Source: Apricaphanius iberus
Lineage: Eukaryota; Chordata; Actinopteri; Cyprinodontiformes; Aphaniidae
Assembly (NCBI GenBank): GCA_028564705.1
Contig: JAPXFQ010001965.1
Span: 62,001 to 126,000, forward strand
DNA length: 64,000 nt
Direction: 5' to 3'
Shown: piece by piece, positions 35,100 to 45,500 of the stretch
How positions within the stretch are numbered: position 1 is the stretch's first letter
Layout of the letters: each line of letters starts with the position of its first letter
The notes under the pieces: model-generated
The model's input: the letters and a program-made list of their open reading frames with translations, nothing else
What the model was told of the DNA's origin: nothing
The model's database searches: none
Translations under genes and position numbers: made by a program

Positions 35100-36240
35100 G
35101 ATGATACAAAAAACGGAAATTCCACAGTAGGCAGTGGCTGATTCCACAAAAATGCCTATCCATGTTTGAACATACAGTACATCAAACCATGTAGCAGATG
35201 GCTTGAACAATAACACATTATTGTCTGAGTCGTGACCTGAGCTGCAACATTCAGATGGTAAGCTCAGTATTTGGCAGAAACAACATGACTGCATGAATCC
35301 ATCCTGCATTGTATTTATCATTTAATGTAGCAGTGGTGGTGTAATGTGTGGATAGTTTTGTTTTACACACTTTGGGCCTCTTGGGACTAAATAAGCATAG
35401 TCATGTTCTTTCCTTTATGGCCAAAATGTACCTGATATTTCTTAAATACGGCTATGACTTTGTTGCAATCCAGTCACCAGATCTGAAACCAATAGAGCAC
35501 CTTTGGGATGAGTGGTGCATGAGGTTTGCATCATTGATCCCCAACTGTGTGTATTACATCAATCAGTGCATTCTCATGCCGCAAAGGAAAAATCGAATTA
35601 TTACCTTAGTGGTACTAAAATCTGACATTTGAAATGCAGGTATGCAGCTTAGTCTAACTGAAGTTGATTCAAACTGGAGTTTAACAAGTCAGACTAAAGT
35701 GCCCAGACAATATGATTTCTCTGCAACAACCCCCCCCCCCCAAACACACACACTGATAGTAACAAGACATGGAAGCACGAATCAACAACACATTAGTAGT
35801 ATACGAAGAATGCGGCAGCTAGACAAACGGCCGATCAGTGCATTTAAGGAGAAGTGGGTGTACATTTTACTCCATCTGCTTCACTCCCACCAGCATCTGT
35901 TTACTGCCTGTGTGCTGCTTGAGGCTAAACTGTAGAATGCTTACATGAAGGGGCACATGTCGCCATCTATCCTCAAACATGTTTCATTTATTAATTTGAT
36001 TTTTTGAGTGACATGTAAACTGGGACTCAATTCTCAGAACAGGATAAGCCCTTAGTCGATTCCTTCAAAAAGCTTAATTTAGATGTGCATGTAAACGTAC
36101 TGAATGTGAACCCAAATTCTCGGAAGAATGCTTCTGACTCCCTGCAGAAACTACTGTATGTCAAGAAGAACTGAAGGATTTCTTAAAGCAACAGGCTCAT
36201 CCAACCCCGTACTAGAAAGGGGTACTTAAAATAGGGCCAA
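35100..36240 (+). pseudogene. Tc1-like transposase remnant (G), interrupted by a MITE
   Basis: The DNA words GCTGCAACATTCAGATGGTA (35232), GCAGTGGTGGTGTAATG, ACACTTTGGGCC and CAGTCACCAGATCTGAAACC with AATAGAGCACCTTTGGGATG (35470-35510) are the transposase 3' half of a Tc1 family; the last is SPDLKPIEHLWD, with the catalytic glutamate block. After the MITE (35564-36102) the family's text resumes with AATTCTCGGAAGAATG, CAAGAAGAACTGAAGG and CCCGTACTAGAAAGGGGTAC. Frames are broken throughout. Confidence 0.75.
35564..36102. mobile_element. MITE with CAGT(A/G)CGTTTACATG ends, copy 2, complete
   Basis: The left end CAGTGCATTCTCATGCC and the right end GCATGTAAACGTACTG are inverted copies of CAGTACGTTTACATGC, which is better preserved in copy 1 (13780). 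The insertion splits Tc1 (G); AAT on both sides (35561-35563 and 36103-36105) appears once in the uninterrupted family sequence, suggesting a 3-bp target duplication. It contains a C-run at about 35732. No protein. The 3-bp duplication hints at PIF/Harbinger, but AAT is not the usual TWA. Confidence 0.8.
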
Positions 36241-36849
36241 CATGTAAAACTCGTCAATATGCACTTGTATAGAAGTGTGCAAAGAACTGGTAGAAGTTGT
36301 CTGCACTAAAATTTTGGGAGAAGCCACAGGAAGGGAGGGCACTAAAACCAAGGTTTGGAAAGCCCACTGATGGTCATAGATGCAAACTAGAGACACTGTG
36401 CAGACCACAGAATGGATAAAGTCCAAGACTCATTCGGCCTTCATTTATTGTGAGTACCCGTTAAAAATTCTACAGAGCATAAAAGGGCTTTATTTGGGCA
36501 GACGGTGGTTTTGGCTGTACTTCCAATTTCAGGCCGGATTAATTATGCTGTTGGAACTGGGCAAATAAATACTTTTAATAAGAAGGGCTGCCCAAGGCCT
36601 GTCAGCAAATTAATATATTCTTCTAGCAGAGCATGACCACCATCTACAACAAAAGTCAGTCATGTTTACCAACTGCTGTATAAACAAAGCAGACAGCAGG
36701 GAATATTAATTGCATGCATGTCAGGGGATGTCTGACACTAAATCTGCCTTAATTGTTTAGTCAGGGGATATGATGAAACAACTGTTGATGAGGAAGCCAA
36801 ATTTGTCTTGTTATTAAAGGTCGGTGCTGTGTAGAGACCTTAATTGTCT

Positions 36850-37085
36850 CAGATATGTTAGCATATTTGTTTCAGATGTTAATTTTTACATAAAGTTTTA
36901 CTCATATTTATCCACAAAAGACAAATATTAAAATATTAATTGTAAAATGTATGCACAATTAACTCCTGTTTCAATAATGTGTGATAAATCTTGTAAATAT
37001 GCCTTGCGTGCAATAATTAAAACCATTTTTATCACATTGTTACTCTCTAGATTTCTGTGTTTTTAGAATTGACAATATGCTGTTA
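36850..37085. repeat. second copy of the 32755-33005 flank
   Basis: TGTTTCAGATGTTAATTTTTA, ATTAATTGTAAAATGTATGC, AATGTGTGATAAATCTTGTA and GAATTGACAATATGCTGTTA occur in the same order and orientation at 32750-33000. The paired blocks lie about 4.1 kb apart, and each leads into a decayed Tc1 of the same family. It is either a local duplication or a composite repeat inserted twice. Confidence 0.75.
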
Positions 37086-38747
37086 TGCATTTTTTCTGAT
37101 TTTTCTGATTTTTAAAACTGATTATCTGTATAATAGTGCAGAAAATTTGGCACCTACAAACCTGAGAGAATTCTGGCACCTCACAGACCTGCTACTTATT
37201 CTTTCCGAAGCTATTTTATCATCCTCTCACTACCAGTATAAATGACACATGTTTGAACTCGTTATCTGTATAAAGGACACCTGTCTACAGCTTCAAAGAA
37301 TCAGACTAACCAAAACCAGGGAGCTGTCAAGAAACACCAGGGAGAAGATTGTACACCTGCACAAGCATGGATGAACCACTCTATAATAGACAAGGAGTAC
37401 TTTAATTAATAATTAATATTTTTTTTTTACTATCCTTTTGGACAAAGCTGAGGTCCTTCAAGGTTTGCAGCAAGATGCTGCATATCTTCTGCAAGTCTGT
37501 TGTGGAGAGTGTATTCTATTCGTCCATTATCTGTTGGGGTACCAGCATCAGAGCCAGGGACTTAAACCGGCTGAACAACCTGATAAAGATTGCTGGTTCT
37601 GTTCTGGGGACGACTGTGGAACAACTGGAGATAATGATGCAAAGAAAGATTCTTCATAAAATTAAAACGATTATGGACAACTCTAACCATCATTTTCATG
37701 AGACTATCCTACAGCAACAGATTATCTTCAGTCGGAGGTTTCGCTGCAACACAGACTGCTACAGGAAATCCTTTCTCTCCACAGCCATCATGTTCTACAA
37801 CAACTCCTTGAAAAACAAATTATCAATGAGATACAACAACACTTAATTTCCATCTGAGATCAATAAAGTATTTTTTGAATTGTATTGAATTGAACTTTGT
37901 AAGAAAAGATCAGCTATTGGATTAATTATTAGAAAATAGTACAAATACAAGATCACTTACAATCTCCTTGTAGAAAGTTTCCTAGAGACCATCTGGATGA
38001 TACAGAGGAGGACTGGTAGAATGCCATATAGTCACATGAGACCAAAATGCTGTAGAACTCTTTGGTATAAACACCACTTGTCATGTTTGAAGGGGGAAGA
38101 ATGCCGAGTTGCATCCCAAGAACACTATACACACTGTAAAGCATGGGCAAAGGAACATTTTGCTTTGGGGCTACTTTTCTGCAAATGGACAGGACAACTG
38201 ATTTGTTTAAAAGAAAAGATGAATAGGGCCATTCTATCAAGAGATTTTAGGCAATAACCTAATTCCATCAATGAGAGCATTGAAGATGAGAAGTGGCTGA
38301 ATCTTTCAACATGACAATGATCCCAAACCCCCCACCTGAGAAATGAAGGAGTGGCTACGTTAAAAGCATTTTTAGGTTCTGGAGTGGATTAGCTATTCTG
38401 AATCCAATAGAGAATCTGTGAAGGGAGTTGAAAGTCTGCGTTGCTCAGCAACAGTCCCAAAAAAATCACAGCTCTAAAGATCTGCATGGAAGAATGGGCC
38501 AAAATACCAGCTGGAAATACCTACAGGAAACGTTTGACCTCTGTCATTGCCAACCAAGGTTATATTACAATGTATTGTGGTAAACTTTTGTTATTGACCG
38601 AACACTTATTTTCTGCACCATCATACAAATTAATTATTTTAAAATCACATGATGTGATTATCTTGAAGTTTTTTTTTTTGTTTTTTTTTAACATTAGGTC
38701 TATGTACCTATGATGAAAATAAGGGGCCTACAGTATCTCATCTTTTT
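37085..38747 (+). pseudogene. Tc1-like element (E), partner of copy D, interrupted by a LINE
   Basis: It parallels 33110-34870: ACACCAGGGAGAAGA(C/T)(C/T)GTACA, CATGTTT(C/G)AAGGGGGAAGAAT, TTTCTG(T/C)AAATGGACAGGACAA and GGAAGAATGGGCCAAAATACCAGC all recur in order. The left terminal repeat is deleted, the middle is shorter than in copy D, and a LINE piece occupies 37435-37892. It is not interrupted by the L2 tail seen in copy D. It ends at an L2 tail at 38748. Confidence 0.75.
37435..37892 (+). mobile_element. LINE reverse-transcriptase C-terminal fragment
   Basis: Plus-strand frames give LRSFKVCSKMLHIFCKSVVE, then VFYSSIICWG, RLNNLIKIAGSVLG, KIKTIMDNSNH and CYRKSFLSTAIMFYNNSL. This is the post-RT segment (VCWG...LNKLI.KAGSV) common in teleost non-LTR elements. 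A frame of 123 codons (37475-37846) is open but starts mid-protein. It is followed by ATTTCCATCTGAGATCAATAA and a GAATTGAATTG-type tail, the LINE 3' end. It is 5'-truncated and inserted in Tc1 (E). The clade is not assigned. Confidence 0.75.
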
Positions 38748-38866
38748 AGGTGGCGACCTGTCCAGGGTGTACCCAGCCTCTCGCCCGTTGACAGCTGGAA
38801 ATAGGCATCAACCCCCCCGCGACCCCTGGAGGACTTAGCGGTTCAGAAAATGGATGGATATTTACT
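38748..38866 (+). mobile_element. L2-type 3' tail fragment
   Basis: GGTGGCGACCTGTCCAGGGT, CTCTCGCCCGTTGACAGCTG and AGCGGTTCAGAAAATGGATG are the terminal 120 bases of the L2-type tail, inserted at the right end of Tc1 (E). Confidence 0.85.
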
Positions 38867-39479
38867 TATTCTGATTGGTCAAATTAAGGTTAATGTTTTA
38901 CACATGGGTAATCTATCTTACCAATTTTTTCTTGTTCAATAAAAAATTTGCAGTACCAGTAGAAATACCTTCAGTTTTCCAACAGACTGTAAATGTTCTT
39001 AATAGTTGCTGTTAAATAAACTATATGTATCAAGTTAATTTATTTTAATCCCTGGAAGTGAGTTATTATGTAGTCATAATTTTTTTAGTCATACGATTTT
39101 CAATAATGGGAGATTTAAGGCGTGAAAGAAGAAATACTTAGCATATTAGATGAATAATTAACTAATTACTTGGATGATTTTTCATGTATAAGTAGGACAC
39201 TTTCTGTGCCTCTGTATTTAATACTCCATAACTTTCCGCATATAGCAACTAAGAAATTATTATTATTATTTTTAGGTCAAGGAGCTAACAGAAAAAAAAT
39301 CATAAAGCTGGTGAGAGGAACAAAGGTTTTCTTTTATGAATACTTAAGGATTTGATTGGAATTCTCTATTTCCTATCTTGGATTAAATTTTTGTCAATAA
39401 TTTCCACTGTGATCTGAAAATATCTTGATGCTGTTTGTATTGGACATGTTTGTGTAGATTCTCAGACAGAAAACAATTG

Positions 39480-39985
39480 CAACTTAGCATCCACACCCTG
39501 GAAAAACCTAACCGTTAAACTTGCAGATGATACCACAGTAAGGCTCAATCATAGGAAGTGAAATAGCTGCAGGGCTGGTGCAGAGGCAGTGATGTGGACA
39601 CGAATGAAAGGATCATCAACTTCTCAAAGTCCTGACCTTAGAACACACCCCTCCGCATCAGAAAATGTACAGCGGAGAGTATGTACACTATTAAATTCCT
39701 AAGAGAGATCTCTGACCTAACCTGGTTGAACAACATCACTATGATTGCGAAAACGGCAATACAATTTCTGAGGAAATGCTAACATATCAATTACTACCAG
39801 CATCCTGTCTTCTACAGAGCTTTGGTTGAGAACATTTCATAAACTGTATCACAACATAGTAATCCAGTTGCAAAATGGCAGACATGAGGGTCCTGTAGAT
39901 ATGGAGGGGAGTAGAGAAAGTCATTAGTGTCTCTGTCATCTGTCCAGCATCTGTTGCAGAGTTGCTGTAGGAATATGGCACTAAA
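39480..39985 (+). mobile_element. decayed LINE reverse-transcriptase region
   Basis: GTTAAACTTGCAGATGATAC codes for VKLADDT, the (F)ADDT active-site box. Further on come TTAAATTCCTAAGAGA (KFL), TGGTTGAACAACATCACTAT and TACCAGCATCCTGTCTTCTA, matching the downstream part of teleost LINE reverse transcriptases in the same order. Stops and frameshifts occur throughout. Fragment only. Confidence 0.55.
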
Positions 39986-40021
39986 TATTGTCAGAGATCC
40001 AACCTGAAGTGCTGCTATGAG

Positions 40022-40085
40022 GCAAATGCTATGTAGTTGGAAAAGCGCTTTATAAATAAAGTTTGATTGATTGATTGATTGAAAT
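40022..40085 (+). mobile_element. retroposon 3' end with (TTGA)n tail
   Basis: GGAAAAGCGCTTTATAAATA followed by AAGTTTGATTGATTGATTGATTG is the usual 3' end of L2/CR1-type LINEs and derived SINEs in teleosts. The upstream part is not recognisable. Confidence 0.6.
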
Positions 40086-42264
40086 GGTATCACACATCCA
40101 TATCAAAACTGTCCAACTGCTACAGATTAGCAATGTTAGGATTAATTTATCTGAATGCATACAATAACATGTGCATGCACACTGCAAGTTTCATGGCAGA
40201 CCAACAGTAAGCAGACTTTGTTTTTCGGAATAAATAGAACTGAATTAGTGTTCACATTTTTTGCATTGTTAGTATTTGAACAATTTAGTAATATGATACT
40301 CTATACTTTTATTTAGATATACGATGCACCAAATTATTTGATTTATGTCACTTAGTCCTTGTGAGAAACCACTCTTCGTTAGAAAGCAAACAAACTAGCA
40401 TCATTATGGAGGTTGATCAGAGTTACGGTGCATATCACAAACGACAAGAAGAGATGAAGATAATTTGTATTGTCACATCAACTATTTGGCCTAAATTCAA
40501 TTATTCTTGTGATATCATCACAGGGGGTGAATTGGATCATTTTGTACTGTATTTTCCCATTTATGTTTCTAAAATGAATCTGATCATTGGCATTGTCGAG
40601 ACGTGTATCATTTCACCCAAAGACCAGAGACGAACAAACTGAATTGCACAGCTTTCAGCTACAAGCTGTTAAAATACAGAAGTGCTAATAAGATTATTTT
40701 CTTTACATTGTTGTACCTACTGTATTCTTATGTGTTCTTATTTATCCTGTGTCAGTGTTCAGTTAGTTTTCAACCTTTTGAGGTAAACGTCTAATTTAGT
40801 GGTATGCCATTAGGTATGAAAGGAAATGATAAATAGTTTGATTTGATCATTTGACTTTATTTATTTTTTCCCCCACATTGTTTTGCTTTATTTATAGAAC
40901 TCATATTTCTTTTTAATTTTCCAACAATTTTAATTTCAAAATTTTACTGAAATTAGATGGGGGGGGGGGCAGGGTTTCTGGGGGTCATTTCAGCTTGATG
41001 AATGATATTGACGTGATTTGTTTGTGCTTCCAGAGGCAGTATCCCCCATTTAAGAACTACTTCCACGCAAATGGCTTTAAAAGCATCCAAAGAACCTCTA
41101 ACAACTGCCAGCTTCAATTAAAGGTAGAATTTGAGTGCATCTAATGCACGCCCATCCATTTCTGGTTTTCAAAGCATCGATAATTGTCGTGCTATTATAA
41201 AGGTAGACAAAGCTTCAGATATTTCTTCCTCAAAATGACACACTGGCAGACTTACTCACTATCTTGAGTGGTAAAGCGTGTTAGTGGGCAGGATTAACAT
41301 GTTTTTTTTTTTTTTTGACAACATCTAATCAAGCTTTCCTTTTAGTGCTCTCGGTCAATTCGCCAACAAACAAATGATAAGGAAAAAATCCAGCATCCTC
41401 CAAATACACGATCAACCAACTGTGAAAATGTTTTTTTTCAGTTGACAGTATGAAAAACCACCATTAAATCTTGTAGCATTCATAGCCGAAGAATATCTTG
41501 TATCAAAATATCTTAGGGACATGAATACAGCACAGGCTTAAGAGACATTAAATTTTTATTCTTTAGATCAACTCAAATATTTATTTTCAAAAGTTGCAGC
41601 AAACGTGCTCTTAGCAATAAAATACTTTAAGTTTCTAATATATACCATAGAAATTAAGAAGAATAAAGCAAATCAGAGCAAAAAATGCTCAGAAAAAATG
41701 GTATAAAGAAGCGGCCCAAATTCTACTTAACTAATATAATTCAATATGCTCCCTGTTTTATTTCACAGAGTGTTTTGTATGTTTGCAAGAAGCAGATACT
41801 GTAACATCCTGTTTCCATGTAACATTGACAGACCATTTCTGGACAGCACTGTCTTGTTTGAAAATATATTTTGTGCCATGCCAAATATATACAGGCACTC
41901 GTTACACATCATTTGCCATGTTTATGATGCATTAGGAACTAAAGAGGGAAGACAAGCAAATATATTTCCAGTAGTATGAATAACTACCATTTATAGCACT
42001 GTTAATAATATTTCACAAAATAGCATAATGCTAATATTTATAACTGTTCTAGGGAATTTATGAGTTTATAAATGAAAGTTGTTGGCTAAAATTACTTAAT
42101 ATTTTTTTTTTCTATACATTATATACACTTAAGTTTTACCGGGTTGCACACAGACACCTACAGGCAGAATTTCAGATTACTCTACCATGCATTTTTATGA
42201 GCTATAGGAGGAGCGGAGAGAGCAGAGAAACATTGCAAACCCCACCCAAAAACTGGCAAGGCTA

Positions 42265-42583
42265 AGATTTAAAAACAAGACTGAATTGGTGCAAGTCCCA
42301 AACTGTGGAACACCCTACCCGAAATGTGTGTGTGTCACATTTTAAATCCAAATTGAAGACCCACTTATTTCGTGTGGCATCCGGCAAATAAGGATAACCC
42401 CCCTCTCTCTTTTGATCATTTTATGGCTACCTAGCTTTGAATTTTTACATCTTTTCATATTTAATGTTGTTTTATTTTATTTGATGTGATTATTTATTCT
42501 TGTATTTATTGGTTTAACCTTGTCTTTTTTAAACTGTAAAGCACTTTGATCAACCTTGGTTGTAGAAATGTGCTACTCAAATG

Positions 42584-42615
<32 letters not shown>
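42265..42615 (+). mobile_element. L2/CR1-type LINE 3' end with (ATTG)n tail
   Basis: The plus strand encodes a decayed C-terminus: CCCAAACTGTGGAACACCCT (PKLWNTL) with ENVCVSHFKSKLKTHLFRVA after it. A 3' UTR containing CTGTAAAGCACTTTGATC and eight tandem ATTG units follow. This matches the FKS.LKTHLFR end of L2-type ORF2. Confidence 0.75.
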
Positions 42616-43256
42616 CGTGAGGAAAAAGATCAAACTTCTTTACCACATTACTACAGTTTATATGTGATTCTATTCGTTTTAGTCTAGTGGATTTACATCA
42701 CAGGTAAACATAGTTGTGTTTGACAAAATGACTAAAGGATTAAAATGACTAAAGGATTAAAATGAGTAAAATGTGTAAACCTTTAATCTGTAAATATTCA
42801 GCTATTGTTAAATATGGATTTCTGCATAGATTTCAACTTCCTTCACATTTTTTTCACATTTTGTTGTCAAATAAGTTTTGTTGTGGGCAATAAAAGTACT
42901 GTTTTTGAAAACAATCTGAGTGACATCACAAAGAGATTCACCTTATTATCTATATGGGGTACCAATATGCCTTCAATATTAAAGTGGCTGAGAATGGACT
43001 CTTTTCCTTTTTCCACATGGAGTGCAGTACTCAAATTTGATCAGAAGATTTTATTTCTTACTAGTTCTGTCATGAGATAAAAAAGTAAGATTAATTAATT
43101 ATGATCAGCAATTTATTAATACATTTTTATCTCACCTAATAATTGCTGAAGAAAACTCTAATTGTAAGGTATTTTCGTTTAGATTTATTACATTATGGTA
43201 GATGAACAAAAGTTTAATGCATATTATTTATAACAATTGTCTTTAGTCCATCCATT

Positions 43257-43366
43257 TTGTTAACCGCTTAATCCTCAAGGGGTCGCGGGGGCGTTGGCGC
43301 CTATCTCCAGCTGTCATCGGGCGAGAGGCGGTGTACACCCTGGAAAGGTCGCCAGTCCATCACAGC
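43257..43366 (-). mobile_element. L2-type 3' tail with 12-bp target duplication
   Basis: The reverse complement is the terminal 110 bases of the same tail (CTGGCGACC...GGATGGA). AATTGTCTTTAG (43245-43256) and AATCATCTTTAG (43367-43378) are a 12-bp target duplication with two mismatches. Confidence 0.85.
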
Positions 43367-44332
43367 AATCATCTTTAGTTATTTATTTATTGTATTTAAC
43401 AGACTTGAACAGAGGTATTGACAGCCAATTACTTTCTGCTATTTTTGAGACTGGTTCCATGTGATGCCTCTAACCTTCTGCTTCGATCATGTGCGATTCA
43501 TTAGCATTCTGGAATCATTGGGGTAAATCTCTGCTCTGAGTCCAGCTGGGCGTTGATGTTGGTCGGTATGTATGATTTCAGCTGCACTGCCGCTGTGGAG
43601 TACAAAGCAGCTGAGTCTCAGCCACCCTTCATAGAGAGTTGGAGTTAGAGAAGCAAGCTTTTACGCTGTGTAACAGGTTGCAGTTTTTTTTTTAGCATAA
43701 TATTTAGTTAGAATTTTAGCATAGTTTTTTTTGCATTCTAGACAATTTTTTTATGTTAATTCCGTTACCGTTGTCAAAACGTCAGTCACAGCCTCATGTG
43801 TGTCAGGCCGCACCACCTTTTGGTGCATTTTTCAAACAGGATATGTGGATGGAGAAAGACTCTGGTAGGGGGAGAGTTGCTCTTTAAACATTCAACATAC
43901 TGTACAGGTGCATTTTTTAGAGATTAACTCAATCTGAAGTTAAAACATTTTAGCAAAGATTGCTGAAACTGAACTTTTTGTTCTCGCTTTTTCAACCATT
44001 TGTCAATTAGATGAATTTTAAAGTGGACCTGGCATGAAATTTGTATTTTTTGAGGTTTTTGATCATATCTTTTAGTTCCCCCCGCCTGCCTACGGCCCCT
44101 AAGGGGTTAAAATTACTGATTTGTCTTTCCTTTGTTCCGGGGTCTGTCTGCCTACATAGTGAAATTAGCACTCAGAAACGGGCTGTTTGGCAGTTCGTCA
44201 TATGATGACACGTTTCGGCATAATACGTGTTGAGCTCCAGCCAATTTTCCCCCTTCCCCGAGCTACACCCTCCAAGTCCCTCCCTCCGCGGTGCGGAGAG
44301 CTACGGTAACAGGCAAACAACAAACCAACAGC

Positions 44333-44618
44333 ATGGAGTCCAGACCGCATCCAAACTGCACTGTACGTGGGTGTACAAAAGAGAACAAATCTTTTTGTCC
44401 TCCCAACTTCTGAGCCACTGAAAAGCTAGTGGATAGATTTTATTTATGCAGGGAATGTGCCCGACCGACAGCCGAAGCGTGTGGTAGTTTGTGGCAAACA
44501 TTTCTAGGACGACTGTTTTTCAAACTTGGGACAATACAGCAGTGGATTCACAGATCGTCTTAAACTTCTACCAGGATTAATACCAACTCTCCGTGAACCA
44601 GCAAATATCCCAGTACAA
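44333..44618 (+). pseudogene. THAP-domain exon of Kolobok-type transposase
   Basis: ATG at 44333 opens MESRPHPNCTVRGCTKENKS, giving a C-x4-C pair near the N-terminus. After a frameshift at about 44393 the frame continues LKS-like text and then RVVVCGKHF with the C-x2-H pair, the second half of the C2CH zinc site. It then reads SNLGQYSSGFTDRLKLLPGL and REPANIP. The exon ends CAA|GTAAGC at 44618, a good splice donor. THAP domains bind DNA and are typical at the N-terminus of P and Kolobok transposases. It carries at least one frameshift and a stop, and no catalytic domain follows. Confidence 0.72.
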
Positions 44619-44649
44619 GTAAGCATATTTCCTCAATAATGTACTTCAG

Positions 44650-45500
44650 CTGTTAGTAACCAAGTTGTCAATCATCTCATGTATGCCGATGACCTTGTTG
44701 TACTCTGTCCATACTCTGCGGGATTACAACAAATGCTACAAGTATGTACGCAATATGGCAGAGAATTGGACATTAATTTCAATCCCAAAAAGAGTAAGGC
44801 CATAGTTGTGAGATCTAGGGAGGATAGAAAGTTGTCCTATCCTACTTTTTACCTCTCTAATGGACCTCTAGAAATGACTAAGGTTGTAAAATATCTCGGC
44901 CATGTCTTTTCTGATGACCTCAGAGATGACAGTGACATCCATCGTCAGTGCTGTAAAATATATGCACAGGCCAATATTTTAGTAAGAAAGTTTAATGCAT
45001 GTTCCTTTGATGTCAAATGTGCACTGTTCAGGGCATATGTCACCCCCCTGTACACAGCACACCTCTGGTCAACCTACAGAGCAAAAACTATGCAGAGACT
45101 AAAAGTGGCGTACAATGACGCATTTAGGATGTTACTGCATGTTCCTAGATGGCACAGTGCCAGCCAGTTATTCGTGTCATCGGATATCCCAACTTGTTCG
45201 GCATTGTTGCGTCGGCTAATGTTTAATTTCATGTGTCGGCTGGACAAATCGTGTAATTACATTATTAAAGCGTTAACCTGTCCCATGATGGGATACCGTT
45301 TCACTTCCAGGCTTCGCAAGCACTGGCACAATAGTTTGCACTGTTTCTTTTAAGATTACAGAGACGCATTACTGTATTTTATCTTATTTGTTTGGTTGTT
45401 TGTATTCTTGATTGTGTATGTTCTGTGTCTTGTAGGTGTAGGTTTGTTGTATGAGAGTGGACCACTCTTGAGTCCATAATAAAGATTATATATATATATA
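44650..45500 (+). mobile_element. 5'-truncated LINE insertion in the Kolobok relic
   Basis: It begins at about 44650 in mid reverse transcriptase (SNQVVNHLMYADDL), passes through an open frame to TAA at 45351-45353, and ends in a 3' UTR whose last words are GAGTCCATAATAAAGATTA and (TA)n at about 45500. Kolobok sequence resumes after that. No target duplication was identified, so both boundaries are approximate. Confidence 0.78.
44679..45353 (+). CDS. LINE reverse transcriptase C-terminal fragment, 224 codons, open
   Basis: An uninterrupted frame, unusual in this window. It opens with the intact catalytic box MYADDLVVL, then FNPKKSKAIVV (the LN..KTK-type block), VVKYLGHVFSDDL (the YLG block) and, after the RT proper, VTPLYTAHLWSTYRAKTMQR and LRRLMFNFMCRLDKSCNYI. 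The order is that of non-LTR reverse transcriptases from motif C onward; fingers, palm motifs A and B, and the endonuclease are missing because of 5' truncation. The ATG shown is an internal methionine, so this is not a real start and no product is expected. An open frame after truncation suggests a fairly recent insertion. The clade is uncertain; it differs from the L2 copies here. Confidence 0.75.
   Translation: MYADDLVVLCPYSAGLQQMLQVCTQYGRELDINFNPKKSKAIVVRSREDRKLSYPTFYLSNGPLEMTKVVKYLGHVFSDDLRDDSDIHRQCCKIYAQANILVRKFNACSFDVKCALFRAYVTPLYTAHLWSTYRAKTMQRLKVAYNDAFRMLLHVPRWHSASQLFVSSDIPTCSALLRRLMFNFMCRLDKSCNYIIKALTCPMMGYRFTSRLRKHWHNSLHCFF

Noticed and set aside
35037..35321. A 94-codon minus-strand frame
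   Set aside because: It overlaps Tc1 remnant (G), whose coding sense is plus; its residues match no protein.
42585..42615. Short regularly spaced repeats suggesting a CRISPR-like array
   Set aside because: It is a tandem ATTG tail of a LINE with no spacers; the organism is a vertebrate.
43420..43700. Possible promoter or CpG-rich segment
   Set aside because: The G+C rise is slight, there is no TATA/initiator arrangement, and no exon follows on either strand.
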